64,000 nt of DNA from Micromonospora_G sp040676775 (lineage in GTDB: Bacteria > Actinomycetota > Actinomycetes > Mycobacteriales > Micromonosporaceae). Both the position numbers and the translations under genes were made by a program. The notes under the pieces were generated by a model. It saw nothing but the letters and a program-made list of their open reading frames with translations, was not told the DNA's origin and did no database searches. The stretch lies in assembly GCF_040676775.1 (NCBI RefSeq), contig NZ_JBFAPP010000013.1:124001-188000 (forward strand), in the 5' to 3' direction. This document shows, piece by piece, positions 1 to 9,337 of this stretch. Within the stretch, counting starts at the first letter, position 1, and every line of letters starts with the position of its first letter.

Positions 1-1
1 A

Positions 2-1082
2 CGATGGTGGCCGGGAAGCGCTGGTCCGTACGCTCCAGGAAGACCTGCCTGCCGCCGCCGTCCCAGAGTTCCTCGACCACGTGGAAGTTGGTGAAGAGGT
101 TGGTGCCGCCGTTCGCGGTCGGCTTGCCGACGGCGAAAGCGGTGCCGGTGAACTGCCCGGCCCGGACCCGGAAGACGCTGGGCAGTACCGCACTGGAGAT
201 GGCCTCGGGATTGAACACCTGACCGGCCCGGTCCTCCAGGTCCCGGGTCTGTCCCTCGATGCCGTCCAGCCGTGCGCCGTCGGCCCGCTGCGCCTCGGCC
301 AACCGCCGGTCGGTGTCGGCGAGCCGGCCGGTGAGCCGGTCGATCTGGTACGCCTGGAATCCCACCGCCCCGGCCAGCGCGAGGACCAGCAGCAGCGCGG
401 TCACGCCGGGCCAGGCAAGCCGACGCCGGACCCTCGGCACCGGTTGCCCGGCCCCGACCGGGAAGGAAGGCTGGCCGGGCGGCCCGTAACCGGTGCCCGC
501 CGCCGGGCCGTAGGCCGCCTGCGCGGACACCGGCCCGTAGCCCGGTGCGGAAGGCGACGACACCGGCCCGTAGTCCGACACGGGAGCCGACGACACCGGC
601 CCGTAGCCCGGTGCGGGAGCCGCCGAAGCCGGCCCGTAGCCGGGTACGGAAACCGATGCCGGACCGTAACCGAACCCTGACGCCAATCCGTGAGCTGGAG
701 CCGACGCCGGACCGTGACCGGGCTCCGGCGCCGAGCCCTGAGCCGGCGTGGACACCGGACCGTGAGCCGGGGCGGGGACGGGGCCGGACGCCGGGCCGTA
801 AACCGGTGCCGCTGCCGGGCCGTAGCCGTCGACCGATGCCGGCGGCGGGAGGATCGGCGCGGCAGGGTCGGTCCGGGGCGGCTCCATCCGCGGTGGCAGC
901 GGACCCGGCCTGGCCTCGGCTACCGGCTCCACCTGCGGCGATCCCGGCACACCGGACCACTGTCCCGGGCCGGCCGCGGTCCGGTTCGGTCCGTCCTCGG
1001 TCGGCTGCCGCTGACCGGGCACCGGTGCGCCGGGGTACGGCTCGGGGCCGGACGCGGGGTGCGGGTCATAGCCAGAGGTCAT
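2..1082 (-). CDS. Membrane-anchored trypsin-like serine protease with GYGP-rich N-terminus (3' end cut off by window)
   Basis: The reading frame is open from an ATG at 1080-1082 to the window edge, giving about 360 residues. Residues 1-215 are Pro/Gly/Ala-rich with many GYGP or GHGP motifs and are probably cytoplasmic. A hydrophobic segment (about 220-243, ALLLVLALAGAVGF) follows an RRR stop-transfer signal. Next comes a short heptad-like linker (IDRLTGRLADTDRRLAEAQ), then the start of a chymotrypsin-fold domain. That domain has GTAFAVG and LFTNFHVVEE, where the His (codon 81-83) fits the catalytic histidine of HtrA/trypsin-like proteases. The Asp and Ser of the triad would lie beyond the window, so activity cannot be judged. 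It is divergent from the RNase D gene. Confidence 0.8.
   Translation of the reverse strand, partial: MTSGYDPHPASGPEPYPGAPVPGQRQPTEDGPNRTAAGPGQWSGVPGSPQVEPVAEARPGPLPPRMEPPRTDPAAPILPPPASVDGYGPAAAPVYGPASGPVPAPAHGPVSTPAQGSAPEPGHGPASAPAHGLASGFGYGPASVSVPGYGPASAAPAPGYGPVSSAPVSDYGPVSSPSAPGYGPVSAQAAYGPAAGTGYGPPGQPSFPVGAGQPVPRVRRRLAWPGVTALLLVLALAGAVGFQAYQIDRLTGRLADTDRRLAEAQRADGARLDGIEGQTRDLEDRAGQVFNPEAISSAVLPSVFRVRAGQFTGTAFAVGKPTANGGTNLFTNFHVVEELWDGGGRQVFLERTDQRFPATI
478..835 (-). repeat. Degenerate GYGP/GHGP-encoding repeats
   Basis: Imperfect repeats, mostly 24-36 bp apart, lie inside the protease gene and encode variants of P-x-G-Y-G-P-[AV]-S. At least eight units can be read on the minus strand. 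Unit length varies, so this looks like an expanding low-complexity linker and not an exact satellite. Confidence 0.7.
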
Positions 1083-1302
1083 GAATCGACGTCCTCCCGT
1101 AGACGTTCGTGCCACAGTCGTACCGTCGGGCGACCAGCCCGGGAATCTGCGGCAAGGAGGGACCGTACCGGCCGTGCTGAGCTTTGTCTTCCCCGATGTC
1201 TGACTCGTCCAATCCGACAAATGTACGCACCGACCGGGCGGACAAACCGCCGCGCCGGCCCGGCTGCCTATGGCGGATGCGGGCGACCACTAGGGTTGTC
1301 AG

Positions 1303-2622
1303 GTGACCGACGAACCACCCCTGCGCCGTCGGGCCGCGCAAAGCCAAGCAGGGAACGAGCCGCACAGCCTGCCGGCGTCCGCGCCGGAACCCGAGACCGT
1401 GGGGCCCGACCCAACGCCTGGCGGGCCCGTTCCGCTCCTCGCCCCCCGCGACGGCACACCGGAGCCGGTGGCAACCCCTGCCGCCCTCGCCGACGTCGTC
1501 GCCCGCTTCGCCGCCGGCACCGGCCCGGTTGCCGTCGACGCCGAGCGCGCCTCCGGCTACCGCTACAGCCAGCGCGCCTACCTGGTGCAGTTGCGCCGGG
1601 CCGGCGCTGGCACCGTGCTGATCGACCCGCTGCCCCTCGGCGACCTGCGCACCCTCGACGAGGCACTCGCCGACACCGAATGGGTGCTCCACGCCGCCAG
1701 TCAGGACCTGCCCTGCCTGGCCGACCTGGGGCTGCGACCGCGCCGGCTGTTCGACACCGAGTTGGCCGCCCGGCTGGCCGGTTTCGAACGCGTCGGCCTG
1801 GCCGCGCTGACCGAGCAGTTGCTCGGTTACACCCTGGAGAAACACCATTCGGCCGCCGACTGGTCGAGCCGACCGCTGCCGGACTCCTGGCTGACCTACG
1901 CCGCGCTGGACGTGGAACTCCTCACCGACCTGCGCGACCGTCTCGCCCTCGAACTCGAGCAGCAGGGCAAGCAGGACTGGGCGGCGGAGGAGTTCGCCGC
2001 ACTGGTGCTGTGGGGGGCGCAGCCGCTGCGGCAGCGACCCGACCCGTGGCGTCGTACCTCCGGCATCCACCGGGTCCGGGGCGCGCGCGCCCAGGCCCGG
2101 GTCCGGTCGATGTGGTACGCCCGCGACGCCATCGCCTCCCGGCGCGACTCGGCACCGGGTCGGGTCCTGCCGGACGCCGCGATCATCGCCGCCGCCGAGA
2201 TGGACCCGAAGGACGAGCGGACGCTGCTGATGCTGCCCGGCTTCGGTGGCCGTTCGGTCCGCCGGCTCGCCCGGACCTGGCTGGAGGCGCTGTCCGAGGC
2301 TCGGGCGCTGCCCGACGACGCGCTGCCGGTCAGCCCGTCGGTGGACGGGCCGCCACCACCGCACCGGTGGGCCGAGCGCGACCCGACGGCGGCGGCCCGG
2401 CTGGCCCGCTGCCGTGAGGTGGTGACCCGGATTGCGGCGGAGCACAACCTGCCGCCGGAGAACCTGATCACACCGGACTCGGTCCGCCGGCTGGCCTGGA
2501 CGCCGCCCGACGAGATCGACGAGGCGACGGTGGTCGAGACGCTGCGCGGCTACGGCGCCCGCAACTGGCAGGTCACCCTGATCGGGGAAGAACTGACCCG
2601 GGCCCTGCCCGAACCGGCCTGA
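1303..2622 (+). CDS. rnd: Ribonuclease D (3'-5' exonuclease, HRDC domain)
   Basis: This is a 439-residue protein starting at GTG. A DEDD exonuclease domain covers roughly residues 60-230. Exo I is VAVDAERASG, Exo II is HAASQDLPCLADL and Exo III is YAALDVELL, whose Tyr marks the DEDDy subclass. The C-terminal half contains an HRDC-like helical region (MLPGFGGRSVRRLA) and a second helical domain. RNase D trims structured RNA 3' ends such as tRNA precursors. An N-terminal extension of about 55 residues precedes the domain and is rich in Pro and Arg. In mycobacteria the equivalent gene (Rv2681) also sits beside dxs; here galE, fadAB and other genes intervene. Confidence 0.9.
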   Translation: MTDEPPLRRRAAQSQAGNEPHSLPASAPEPETVGPDPTPGGPVPLLAPRDGTPEPVATPAALADVVARFAAGTGPVAVDAERASGYRYSQRAYLVQLRRAGAGTVLIDPLPLGDLRTLDEALADTEWVLHAASQDLPCLADLGLRPRRLFDTELAARLAGFERVGLAALTEQLLGYTLEKHHSAADWSSRPLPDSWLTYAALDVELLTDLRDRLALELEQQGKQDWAAEEFAALVLWGAQPLRQRPDPWRRTSGIHRVRGARAQARVRSMWYARDAIASRRDSAPGRVLPDAAIIAAAEMDPKDERTLLMLPGFGGRSVRRLARTWLEALSEARALPDDALPVSPSVDGPPPPHRWAERDPTAAARLARCREVVTRIAAEHNLPPENLITPDSVRRLAWTPPDEIDEATVVETLRGYGARNWQVTLIGEELTRALPEPA

Positions 2623-2627
2623 GCACA

Positions 2628-2662
2628 CCGCCACCGCCCCACGTACGCCGGGGCGGTGGCGG
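2628..2662. terminator. Bidirectional terminator hairpin between rnd and galE
   Basis: A perfect 13-bp stem (CCGCCACCGCCCC at 2628-2640 paired with 2650-2662) encloses a 9-nt loop. It lies between the two convergent stop codons. There is no U-tract, as is common in actinomycetes. Confidence 0.75.
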
Positions 2663-2682
2663 CACTCTGTCTCCCGGCGACC

Positions 2683-3684
2683 TCAGTCTCCGAGTACGGT
2701 GTCGCGCCGCGCCGCCCAGGCCAGGGAGTGCCGGATCCCGTCCTCCAGGGTCAGTTCCGCCTTCCAGTCCAGCAACTGCCGGGCCCGACCGGTACGGGTG
2801 TAGGAGCCGGCCGAGTCGCCGGGGCGGGGACCCGTTTCGCGTACCCGCAGGGGGCGGTCGCTGACCGCGTTGAACGCGGCGACGAACTCCTTGACCGTGG
2901 TGCCGTTGCCGGTACCGAGGTTGATCACCTCGTACGACCGCCGCGCACCGACCGGCAGGATGTCGTCGAACCGGCGCAGCGCCTGTACGTGCGCCCGGGC
3001 CAGGTCCCAGACGTGGATGTAGTCGCGGATCCCGGAGCCGTCACGGGTGGGCCAGTCGACGCCGGTGACCAGGAACTCGTTGTCGTTCTCCAGCGCGCTG
3101 ATCATCATGCCGAGCGCGTGGCTGGGCCGGCGCAGCTGCAACCCCGTACGCATGGTCGGGTCGGCGCCGATCGGGTTGAAGTAGCGCAGCGAGAGTGCCC
3201 GCAGTTCGGTGGCGGCGGCGGTGTCGGCGAGGATCGTCTCCAGCATCGCCTTGGTCCGCCCGTACGGGCTGGTCGGTTCCAGGTCCGAGTTCTCGTCCAC
3301 CGAGAAGTCCTCGCCGGGGCGGTAGATCGCGGCCGAGGAGCTGAACAGGACCCGCTGGCAGCCGTTGCGCAGCAGGTGGTCGAGGAAGTCGACCGACTTG
3401 CCGACGTTCTCCCGGTAGTAACGCAGCGGCTGGGCGACCGATTCGGGCACCACGATCAGCGCGGCGGCGTGCACCACGGCGGTGATGTCCGGGTGCTCGG
3501 CGAAGATCCGGTCGATCAGCGCTCCGTCGGCGATGTCGCCCTGGTAGAAGATCCGGTCCCGGGTGAACTCCCGCCGGCCGGTGTTGAGGTTGTCCAGGAT
3601 CACCGGCACCAGGCCGTCGTCGAGGCAGGCTGACACCACCGTGCTGCCGATGAAGCCCGCACCGCCCGCTACCAGTACCTTCAA
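2683..3684 (-). CDS. galE: UDP-glucose 4-epimerase
   Basis: This extended short-chain dehydrogenase interconverts UDP-glucose and UDP-galactose. The NAD-binding GGAGFIGS motif is at the N-terminus. The catalytic pair is visible as SSSAAIY and YGRTK (YxxxK), and NPIGADP is typical of GalE. I chose the TTG at 3682-3684 because GGAGG lies 5 nt upstream and the protein then begins M-K-V-L-V-A-G-G (333 aa, normal length). The reading frame stays open further upstream to 3822, but that extension is low-complexity. Confidence 0.9.
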   Translation of the reverse strand: MKVLVAGGAGFIGSTVVSACLDDGLVPVILDNLNTGRREFTRDRIFYQGDIADGALIDRIFAEHPDITAVVHAAALIVVPESVAQPLRYYRENVGKSVDFLDHLLRNGCQRVLFSSSAAIYRPGEDFSVDENSDLEPTSPYGRTKAMLETILADTAAATELRALSLRYFNPIGADPTMRTGLQLRRPSHALGMMISALENDNEFLVTGVDWPTRDGSGIRDYIHVWDLARAHVQALRRFDDILPVGARRSYEVINLGTGNGTTVKEFVAAFNAVSDRPLRVRETGPRPGDSAGSYTRTGRARQLLDWKAELTLEDGIRHSLAWAARRDTVLGD

Positions 3685-3845
3685 CGCCGCCTCCGTGTCG
3701 CCCCGCCCGGTCCCGATCAACCTACCGGACCGCGCCTGCGGGCCGGGCGGACGTGGTGTGGCCCGGACCACAGACGGCGCACTGACAGCTCTAGTTACCG
3801 GCGAGTAGCATCCGGGGTACACGCCCCGCCGCCAAGGAGGCTCAA

Positions 3846-5042
3846 GTGCCCCGAGAAGTCAGGGAAGTCGTCTTCGTCGACGGCGTCCGCACCCCGTTCG
3901 GCAAGGCGGGTGGGATGTACGCCAACACCCGCGCCGACGACCTGGTCATCCGTTGCATCCGCGAGCTGCTGCGACGCAACCCGCAACTGCCGCCGGAGCG
4001 GGTCGACGAGGTGGCCATCGCCGCCACCACCCAGATCGGCGACCAGGGCCTGACCATCGGCCGTACCGCCGCGCTCCTGTCCGGACTGCCCAAGACCGTG
4101 CCCGGCTACGCCATCGACCGGATGTGCGCCGGGGCGATGACCGCGGTGACCACAGTGGCCGGCGGCATCGCCATGGGCGCGTACGACGTGGCCATCGCCG
4201 GCGGGGTCGAGCACATGGGCCGGCACCCGATGGGCGAGGGCGTCGACCCCAACCCACGCATCCTGGCCGAGAAGCTGGTCGACCCGTCCGCCCTGGTGAT
4301 GGGCTCCACCGCGGAGAACCTGCACGACCGGGTCCCGCACATCACCAAGGAGCGCTCGGACGCCTTCGCGCTCGCCTCCCAGCAGAAGACCGCCAAGGCG
4401 TACGCCAACGGCAAGCTCCAGGACGACCTGGTGACCGTCGCGATCCGCGACCCCGAGACCGGCTGGGGCCTGGCCACGGTGGACGAGGCGCCCCGCGACA
4501 CCTCGCTGGAGAAGCTGGCCGGGCTGAAGACCCCGTTCCGCCCGCACGGCAAGGTCACCGCGGGCAACGCCGCCGGACTCAACGACGGCGCCACCGCCAG
4601 CCTGCTCGCCGCCGAGGAGGTCGCCCACGAACTCGGCCTGCCGATCGGCATGCGCCTGGTGTCGTACGGCTTCGTCGGGGTGGAGCCGGAGGTGATGGGG
4701 ATCGGCCCGATCCCGTCCACCGAGAAGGCGCTGCGGATCGCCGGGCTGAGCATCGACGACATCGGCCTGTTCGAGCTGAACGAGGCGTTCGCGGTCCAGG
4801 TGCTCACCTTCCTGGACCACTTCGGCATCGCCGACGACGACCCGCGGGTCAACCAGTGGGGCGGCGCGATCGCCATCGGCCACCCGCTCGCCTCCTCCGG
4901 CGTACGGCTGATGACCCAGCTCTCCCGGCAGTTCGCCGAGCAGCCCGAGGTCCGGTACGGCATCACCGCCATGTGCATCGGCATCGGCATGGGCGGCACG
5001 GTCATCTGGGAGAACCCGCACTGGAACGGGGCCGCGTCATGA
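3846..5042 (+). CDS. fadA: Acetyl-CoA C-acyltransferase (3-ketoacyl-CoA thiolase)
   Basis: This 398-residue thiolase catalyses the last step of fatty-acid beta-oxidation. The nucleophilic Cys94 is in RMCAGAM, NEAFAVQ is the family motif, His346 is in GHPLASSG and the second catalytic Cys377 is in AMCIGIGMGG. The GTG start follows a good AAGGAGG. Its stop overlaps the ATG of the downstream multifunctional enzyme (ATGA), so the two form one translationally coupled operon and probably an alpha2-beta2 trifunctional complex. Confidence 0.92.
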   Translation: MPREVREVVFVDGVRTPFGKAGGMYANTRADDLVIRCIRELLRRNPQLPPERVDEVAIAATTQIGDQGLTIGRTAALLSGLPKTVPGYAIDRMCAGAMTAVTTVAGGIAMGAYDVAIAGGVEHMGRHPMGEGVDPNPRILAEKLVDPSALVMGSTAENLHDRVPHITKERSDAFALASQQKTAKAYANGKLQDDLVTVAIRDPETGWGLATVDEAPRDTSLEKLAGLKTPFRPHGKVTAGNAAGLNDGATASLLAAEEVAHELGLPIGMRLVSYGFVGVEPEVMGIGPIPSTEKALRIAGLSIDDIGLFELNEAFAVQVLTFLDHFGIADDDPRVNQWGGAIAIGHPLASSGVRLMTQLSRQFAEQPEVRYGITAMCIGIGMGGTVIWENPHWNGAAS

Positions 5043-7108
5043 GTCAGCTGCAGAACCCGAACGAGGTTGTCACCAAGGCGCTGCTGCGGCTGGTGAACGT
5101 ACCCGGGCTGGACCGGCCGGCCGCGCTGATCACGCTCGACAACGGCTTCGACCACAAGAAGCCCAACAGCCTCGGTCCGGCCGGACTGGCCAGCCTGGAC
5201 GAGGCGATCACCGCCGCGCTGGCCGCCGAGCCGGCGCTGGTCGCGGTGACCGGCAAGCCGTACATCTTCTGTGTCGGCGCCGACGTGACCGGCATCCCGC
5301 TGGTCACCGACCGGGAGCAGGCGCTCGAACTCGGCCGGCTCGGCCACCGGGTCTTCGCCCGGCTGCGCGACAGCGCCGTGCCGACCTTCGCCTTCGTCAA
5401 CGGTGCCGCGATGGGCGGTGGCCTGGAACTGGCCCTGCACTGCCACTACCGGACGCTCTCCGGCGGCGCGACCGCGCTGGCGCTACCCGAGGTGTCGCTG
5501 GGCCTGGTGCCCGGCTGGGGCGGAACCCAGCTCCTGCCGAACCTGATCGGCATCCCGATGGCCACCCAGGTGATCATCCAGAACCCGCTGACGCAGAACC
5601 GGATGCTCAAGCCGAAGCAGGCGGCAGAGATGGGCATCGCCGACGTACTGCTCGAACCGGCCGACTTCCTGGAACGGTCGCTGGAGTGGGCGGCCGGCGT
5701 GGTCCGGGGCACGGTCACGGTGACCCGCCCCGAGGTCGACCGGGAGATGTGGGACGGGGTGATGTTCTTCGCCAAGCAGACGCTCGACGAGCGGCTGCAC
5801 GGCGCGGTGCCGTCGGCGTACCGGGCGTTGGAACTGCTCGGCCTGGCCAAGGACGCACCGTTCGAGGCCGGTACGGCGGCCGAGGACGAGGCCCTGGCCG
5901 ACCTGGTGCTCAGCGAGGAGCTCCGCAGCGGCCTGTACGCCTTCGACCTGGTGCAGCGCCGGGCCCGCAAGCCCGTCGGTGCTCCTCCGGCGACGCTGGC
6001 CCGCCCGGTGACCAAGGTCGGCATCGTCGGCGCCGGTCTGATGGCCTCGCAGCTCGCGCTGCTGTTCGCCCGCCGGTTGCAGGTGCCGGTGGTGCTCACC
6101 GACCTCGACCAGAACCGGGTCGACAAGGGCGTGGCCTACGTGCACGGCGAGATCGAGAAGCTGCTCGGCAAGGGCCGGATGGACGCCGGTACGGCAGCCA
6201 AGCTGCGCGGCCTGGTCAGCGGCTCGGTGGACAAGTCCGTGTTCGCCGACGCCGACTTCGTCATCGAGGCGGTGTTCGAGGACCTCGGGGTGAAGAAGCA
6301 GGTCTGGGCGGAACTGGAGAAGATCGTCTCGCCCGAGACGGTGCTCGCCACCAACACCTCGTCGCTGTCGATCGGCGCGATGGCCGCCGACCTGGAGCAC
6401 CCGGAGCGGGTGGTCGGCTTCCACTTCTTCAACCCGGTCGCGGTCCTCCCGCTGCTGGAGATCATCCGGGGCGAGCGGACCGACGACGCCACCCTGGCCA
6501 CCGCGTTCGCGGTCGGCAAGGAACTGCGCAAGTCCTGCGTACTGGTCTCCGACGCACCGGCTTTCGTGGTCAACCGGCTGCTCACCCGCTTCCTCGGGGA
6601 GATCTTCGCGGCGGTCGACGCGGGCACCCCGCTCGACGTGGCGAACACCGCGCTGGACCCGCTCGGGCTGCCGATGCGCCCGCTGGCGCTGCTGCAACTG
6701 GTCGGGCCGGCGGTGGCGTACCACACCGGGGCGACGCTGCACGGCGCCTTCCCGGACCGGTTCGGGGTGAGCGAGAATCTGAAGCGGATCGCCGACGCCG
6801 GGCGTCCGCTGCTGGTCGACGGCGAGGTGGACCCCGAGGTCGCGGCCCTGCTCCAGGTGGGTGACCAGCCGCTGGACGCCGAACAGGTACGTCAGCGCGC
6901 CCTGGACGCACTCGCGCAGGAGATCCGGCTGATGCTGGACCAGGGCGTGGTGGCCGCCGCGCCGGACATCGACCTGTGCCTGATCCTGGGCGCGGGCTGG
7001 CCGTTCCACCTGGGCGGTGTGACGCCGTACCTGGACCGGACCGGCACCTCCGAGCGGGTCACCGGCCAGCGCTTCTTGCCGTACGGCGTGGCCAGTCTGC
7101 CGGCCTGA
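5039..7108 (+). CDS. fadB: Fatty-acid oxidation multifunctional enzyme (enoyl-CoA hydratase / 3-hydroxyacyl-CoA dehydrogenase)
   Basis: The 689-residue protein has two enzymatic halves. Residues about 15-300 are a crotonase-fold hydratase (FVNGAAMGGGLELAL oxyanion region; SLGLVPGWGGTQLLP). Residues about 325-510 are the NAD-binding dehydrogenase (VGIVGAGLMASQ, then FHFFNPVAVLPL). The rest is the C-terminal 3HCDH domain. It carries out the second and third steps of beta-oxidation and pairs with the thiolase whose stop codon it overlaps. The frame extends upstream through the thiolase gene, but ATG 5039 gives the correct MSQLQNPNEV start. Confidence 0.92.
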   Translation: MSQLQNPNEVVTKALLRLVNVPGLDRPAALITLDNGFDHKKPNSLGPAGLASLDEAITAALAAEPALVAVTGKPYIFCVGADVTGIPLVTDREQALELGRLGHRVFARLRDSAVPTFAFVNGAAMGGGLELALHCHYRTLSGGATALALPEVSLGLVPGWGGTQLLPNLIGIPMATQVIIQNPLTQNRMLKPKQAAEMGIADVLLEPADFLERSLEWAAGVVRGTVTVTRPEVDREMWDGVMFFAKQTLDERLHGAVPSAYRALELLGLAKDAPFEAGTAAEDEALADLVLSEELRSGLYAFDLVQRRARKPVGAPPATLARPVTKVGIVGAGLMASQLALLFARRLQVPVVLTDLDQNRVDKGVAYVHGEIEKLLGKGRMDAGTAAKLRGLVSGSVDKSVFADADFVIEAVFEDLGVKKQVWAELEKIVSPETVLATNTSSLSIGAMAADLEHPERVVGFHFFNPVAVLPLLEIIRGERTDDATLATAFAVGKELRKSCVLVSDAPAFVVNRLLTRFLGEIFAAVDAGTPLDVANTALDPLGLPMRPLALLQLVGPAVAYHTGATLHGAFPDRFGVSENLKRIADAGRPLLVDGEVDPEVAALLQVGDQPLDAEQVRQRALDALAQEIRLMLDQGVVAAAPDIDLCLILGAGWPFHLGGVTPYLDRTGTSERVTGQRFLPYGVASLPA

Positions 7109-7122
7109 TCCCTCCTGATCCA

Positions 7123-7160
7123 CGGGGGCCGTTCGCCGCACGCGCGGTGGACGGCCCCCG
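7123..7160. terminator. Terminator hairpin between fadB and the sensor kinase gene
   Basis: CGGGGGCCGT (7123-7132) pairs with ACGGCCCCCG (7151-7160). An inner CCGC/GCGG stem sits in the loop. The site lies between convergent genes and probably serves both. Confidence 0.65.
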
Positions 7161-7227
7161 CCGCGAACGGGTCCGCGCAACTGCTGGGTGACGTCCTTGC
7201 CGGGCCGGCAGGGCCCGGGGTCGCCGG

Positions 7228-8532
7228 TTACCGGACCGGTGGGGTCGGCACGTCCGCCGTGCCACCGTCCGCCGGAGCCGCTGTCGAGGCCGGGACGGTC
7301 CTCGGGGCCGGAGCCGGTGACGCGGCCGGCGGTGCGGGCACCACCACGGCGGAGGCCGCCACCACCGGGGTCGCGTCGGCGGCCGGCAGTGTCACGGTGA
7401 CCTCCAGCCCGCCACCGGGCTGCGCCAGCGCGCTCACCGTTCCCCCGTGCGCGTCGCAGACCGCGGAGACGATCGACAGCCCGAGCCCGGAGCCACGGGC
7501 ACCGGTCCGTTCCCGGCCACCCCGGCGGAACGCCTCGAACAGGCCCGGCACGTCGGCCTGGTCCACCTCGAAGCCGGTGTTGCCGACCACCAACCGGACC
7601 TGCGCCGCATCCGAGCTGGTACGCACCCAGAGCCGGCCGTGCAGGTGGTTGTACCGGACCGCGTTCTCGATCAGGTTCCCGGCCAGCCGCTCCAGCAGGC
7701 TCGGGTCGCCGACCACCGGTGCCGGCTCCAGCGACGCGCTCACGTCCAGCCCGAGCCGCTTCACCTCCGAGCCCATGGCGGACAGCGCGGCGGCGGCTCC
7801 GTCGGCCAGGTCGGTGGGGGCCTTGCGACTCAGCCGGCGCCCCGACTGGGCCTCGCTGCGTGCCAGCACCAGCAGCGAGTCGACCAGGCCGTTCGCCCGT
7901 TCGGAGGCGTCCCGGACCACGGTCGCCATCCGGCGGTACTCGGCCACGTCCGCCTCGTCGTCGGCCATCGTCACGTCGATCTCGGTACGCATCACCGCCA
8001 GCGGCGTACGCAACTCGTGCGAGGCGTTCGCGACGAAGCGTTTCTGTGCCTCGAACGCGCCGCCGATTCGGTCCAGCATGGCGTCGAAGGTGCCGGCGAG
8101 CTCGGCCACCTCGTCGTCCGCCCCGGAGTAGCGGATCCGCTGGTCGAGGGTGGCCTCGCCGAGCCGGCGGGCGGTGGAGGTGACCTGGTGCAGTGGGCGC
8201 AGCGCCCGACCGGCCACCGCGTACGCGCCGGCCACCCCGACCACGCTGATCGCCAGCAGGGCGACGAACCCCTTGGCCAGCAGTTGCCGGGTGGCGGAGG
8301 AGGCCACCTCCTCCTGCCACTGCTGGGCGTCCATCTGGCTGTTGTCGGCGAGCACGACGGTGGTGCCGGGCAGCAGGTCGTCGGCGGGCCGCAGCGCGGC
8401 GGTGACCAGCAGCCAGGCGAGCAGCAGCAGGATCGCACCGGCACCGACCAGCAGTACGCCGTTGAGCAGGGTCAGCCGCAGCCGCAGGGTGGGCCGCAAC
8501 CGGGGTCGTCGGCGGGTCAGGTAGACGGTCAT
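7228..8532 (-). CDS. Two-component sensor histidine kinase
   Basis: This 434-residue membrane kinase has a first TM helix at about residues 20-48 and a short extracytoplasmic segment. A second TM helix at about 90-112 leads into a HAMP-like linker (LRPLHQVTSTARRLGEATL). The dimerisation/phosphoacceptor box has His172 in NASHELRTPLAV, the N box is NLIENAVRYN and the G box is GSGLGLSIV. The last 60 residues are a Pro/Ala-rich tail. Its ATG overlaps the stop of the response-regulator gene (8529-8532), so the two are co-translated. The signal is unknown. Confidence 0.9.
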   Translation of the reverse strand: MTVYLTRRRPRLRPTLRLRLTLLNGVLLVGAGAILLLLAWLLVTAALRPADDLLPGTTVVLADNSQMDAQQWQEEVASSATRQLLAKGFVALLAISVVGVAGAYAVAGRALRPLHQVTSTARRLGEATLDQRIRYSGADDEVAELAGTFDAMLDRIGGAFEAQKRFVANASHELRTPLAVMRTEIDVTMADDEADVAEYRRMATVVRDASERANGLVDSLLVLARSEAQSGRRLSRKAPTDLADGAAAALSAMGSEVKRLGLDVSASLEPAPVVGDPSLLERLAGNLIENAVRYNHLHGRLWVRTSSDAAQVRLVVGNTGFEVDQADVPGLFEAFRRGGRERTGARGSGLGLSIVSAVCDAHGGTVSALAQPGGGLEVTVTLPAADATPVVAASAVVVPAPPAASPAPAPRTVPASTAAPADGGTADVPTPPVR

Positions 8533-9215
8533 GCGCCGACCTGCTCGGGCAGGTAGCGCTCCGGCACCCGGTAACCGGCGCCGACCACGGTCTCGATCAG
8601 CGGCGGATCACCGAGCTTCTTACGCAACGTCATCACGGTGACCCGGACGGTGGTGGTGAACGGGTCGGTGTTGGCGTCCCAGACCCGTTCCAGCAGTTCC
8701 TCGCTCGACACCACCGCGCCCCGGGCCTTCAGCAGTTCCTCCAGCACGCCGAACTCCTTGCGGGTCAGGTCGACCGGTGCGCCCGCGCGGGTGGCCACCC
8801 GGCGGGCCGGGTCGACGACCAGGTCGGCGACGCTGAGCACCGGGGGCGCGGCCGGGGTGGCCCGCCGGCCGAGCGCCTGCACCCGGGCGACGAGTTCGTC
8901 GAAGGCGAACGGCTTGGGCAGGTAGTCGTCGGCACCGAGTTGCAGCCCCTCCACCCGGTCGGCGACCGTACCGCTGGCGGTGAGCATGAGCACCCGGGTC
9001 AGCGCCCCGGACTCGACCAGGTCGGCGCAGATCTGGTCACCGTGCACACCGGGCAGGTCCCGGTCGAGTACGACCACGTCGTACCTGGTCACCATCGCCA
9101 TCTCGTGCCCGGCGGTGCCGTCGTAGGCCACGTCGACCGCCATGCCCCGGCGGCGTAGCCCGCGAACGATCGCGTCGGCCAGATTCCGCTCGTCCTCCAC
9201 CACCAGTACCCGCAT
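8529..9215 (-). CDS. OmpR-family response regulator
   Basis: The 228-residue regulator starts at ATG 9213-9215, 5 nt after GGAGG. The receiver domain begins MRVLVVEDE and the phosphoacceptor is Asp51 in VVVLDRDLPG. The signalling Thr and Lys are visible in MLTASG and YLPKPF. The C-terminal half is a winged helix (TRKEFGVLEELL, TTTVRVTVMTLRKKLG) that binds DNA. It partners the kinase encoded directly downstream. Confidence 0.92.
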   Translation of the reverse strand: MRVLVVEDERNLADAIVRGLRRRGMAVDVAYDGTAGHEMAMVTRYDVVVLDRDLPGVHGDQICADLVESGALTRVLMLTASGTVADRVEGLQLGADDYLPKPFAFDELVARVQALGRRATPAAPPVLSVADLVVDPARRVATRAGAPVDLTRKEFGVLEELLKARGAVVSSEELLERVWDANTDPFTTTVRVTVMTLRKKLGDPPLIETVVGAGYRVPERYLPEQVGA

Positions 9216-9337
9216 CGCGACCTCCGCAGCTCGACCCGTCCTCCGCCCGTCCAGGAACAACCTAGCCGCGCCGACCAAACCGCAGCTCAGGCCGCCCGGC
9301 CGGAAGCGGGTCGACCCGACCGGAATCCGGGTGCCGA

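Noticed and set aside
1066..2634. 522-codon minus-strand ORF opposite rnd
   Set aside because: Antisense shadow of the RNase D gene caused by high G+C; low-complexity Gly/Arg/Ala composition and no domain.
3953..5038. N-terminal extension of the fadB frame
   Set aside because: The frame is open through the thiolase gene, but the real fadB start is the ATG overlapping the thiolase stop.
5483..8320. 945-codon minus-strand ORF across fadB and the kinase gene
   Set aside because: It is antisense to fadB and out of frame with the kinase; repetitive Arg/Gly/Gln composition marks it as a GC artefact.
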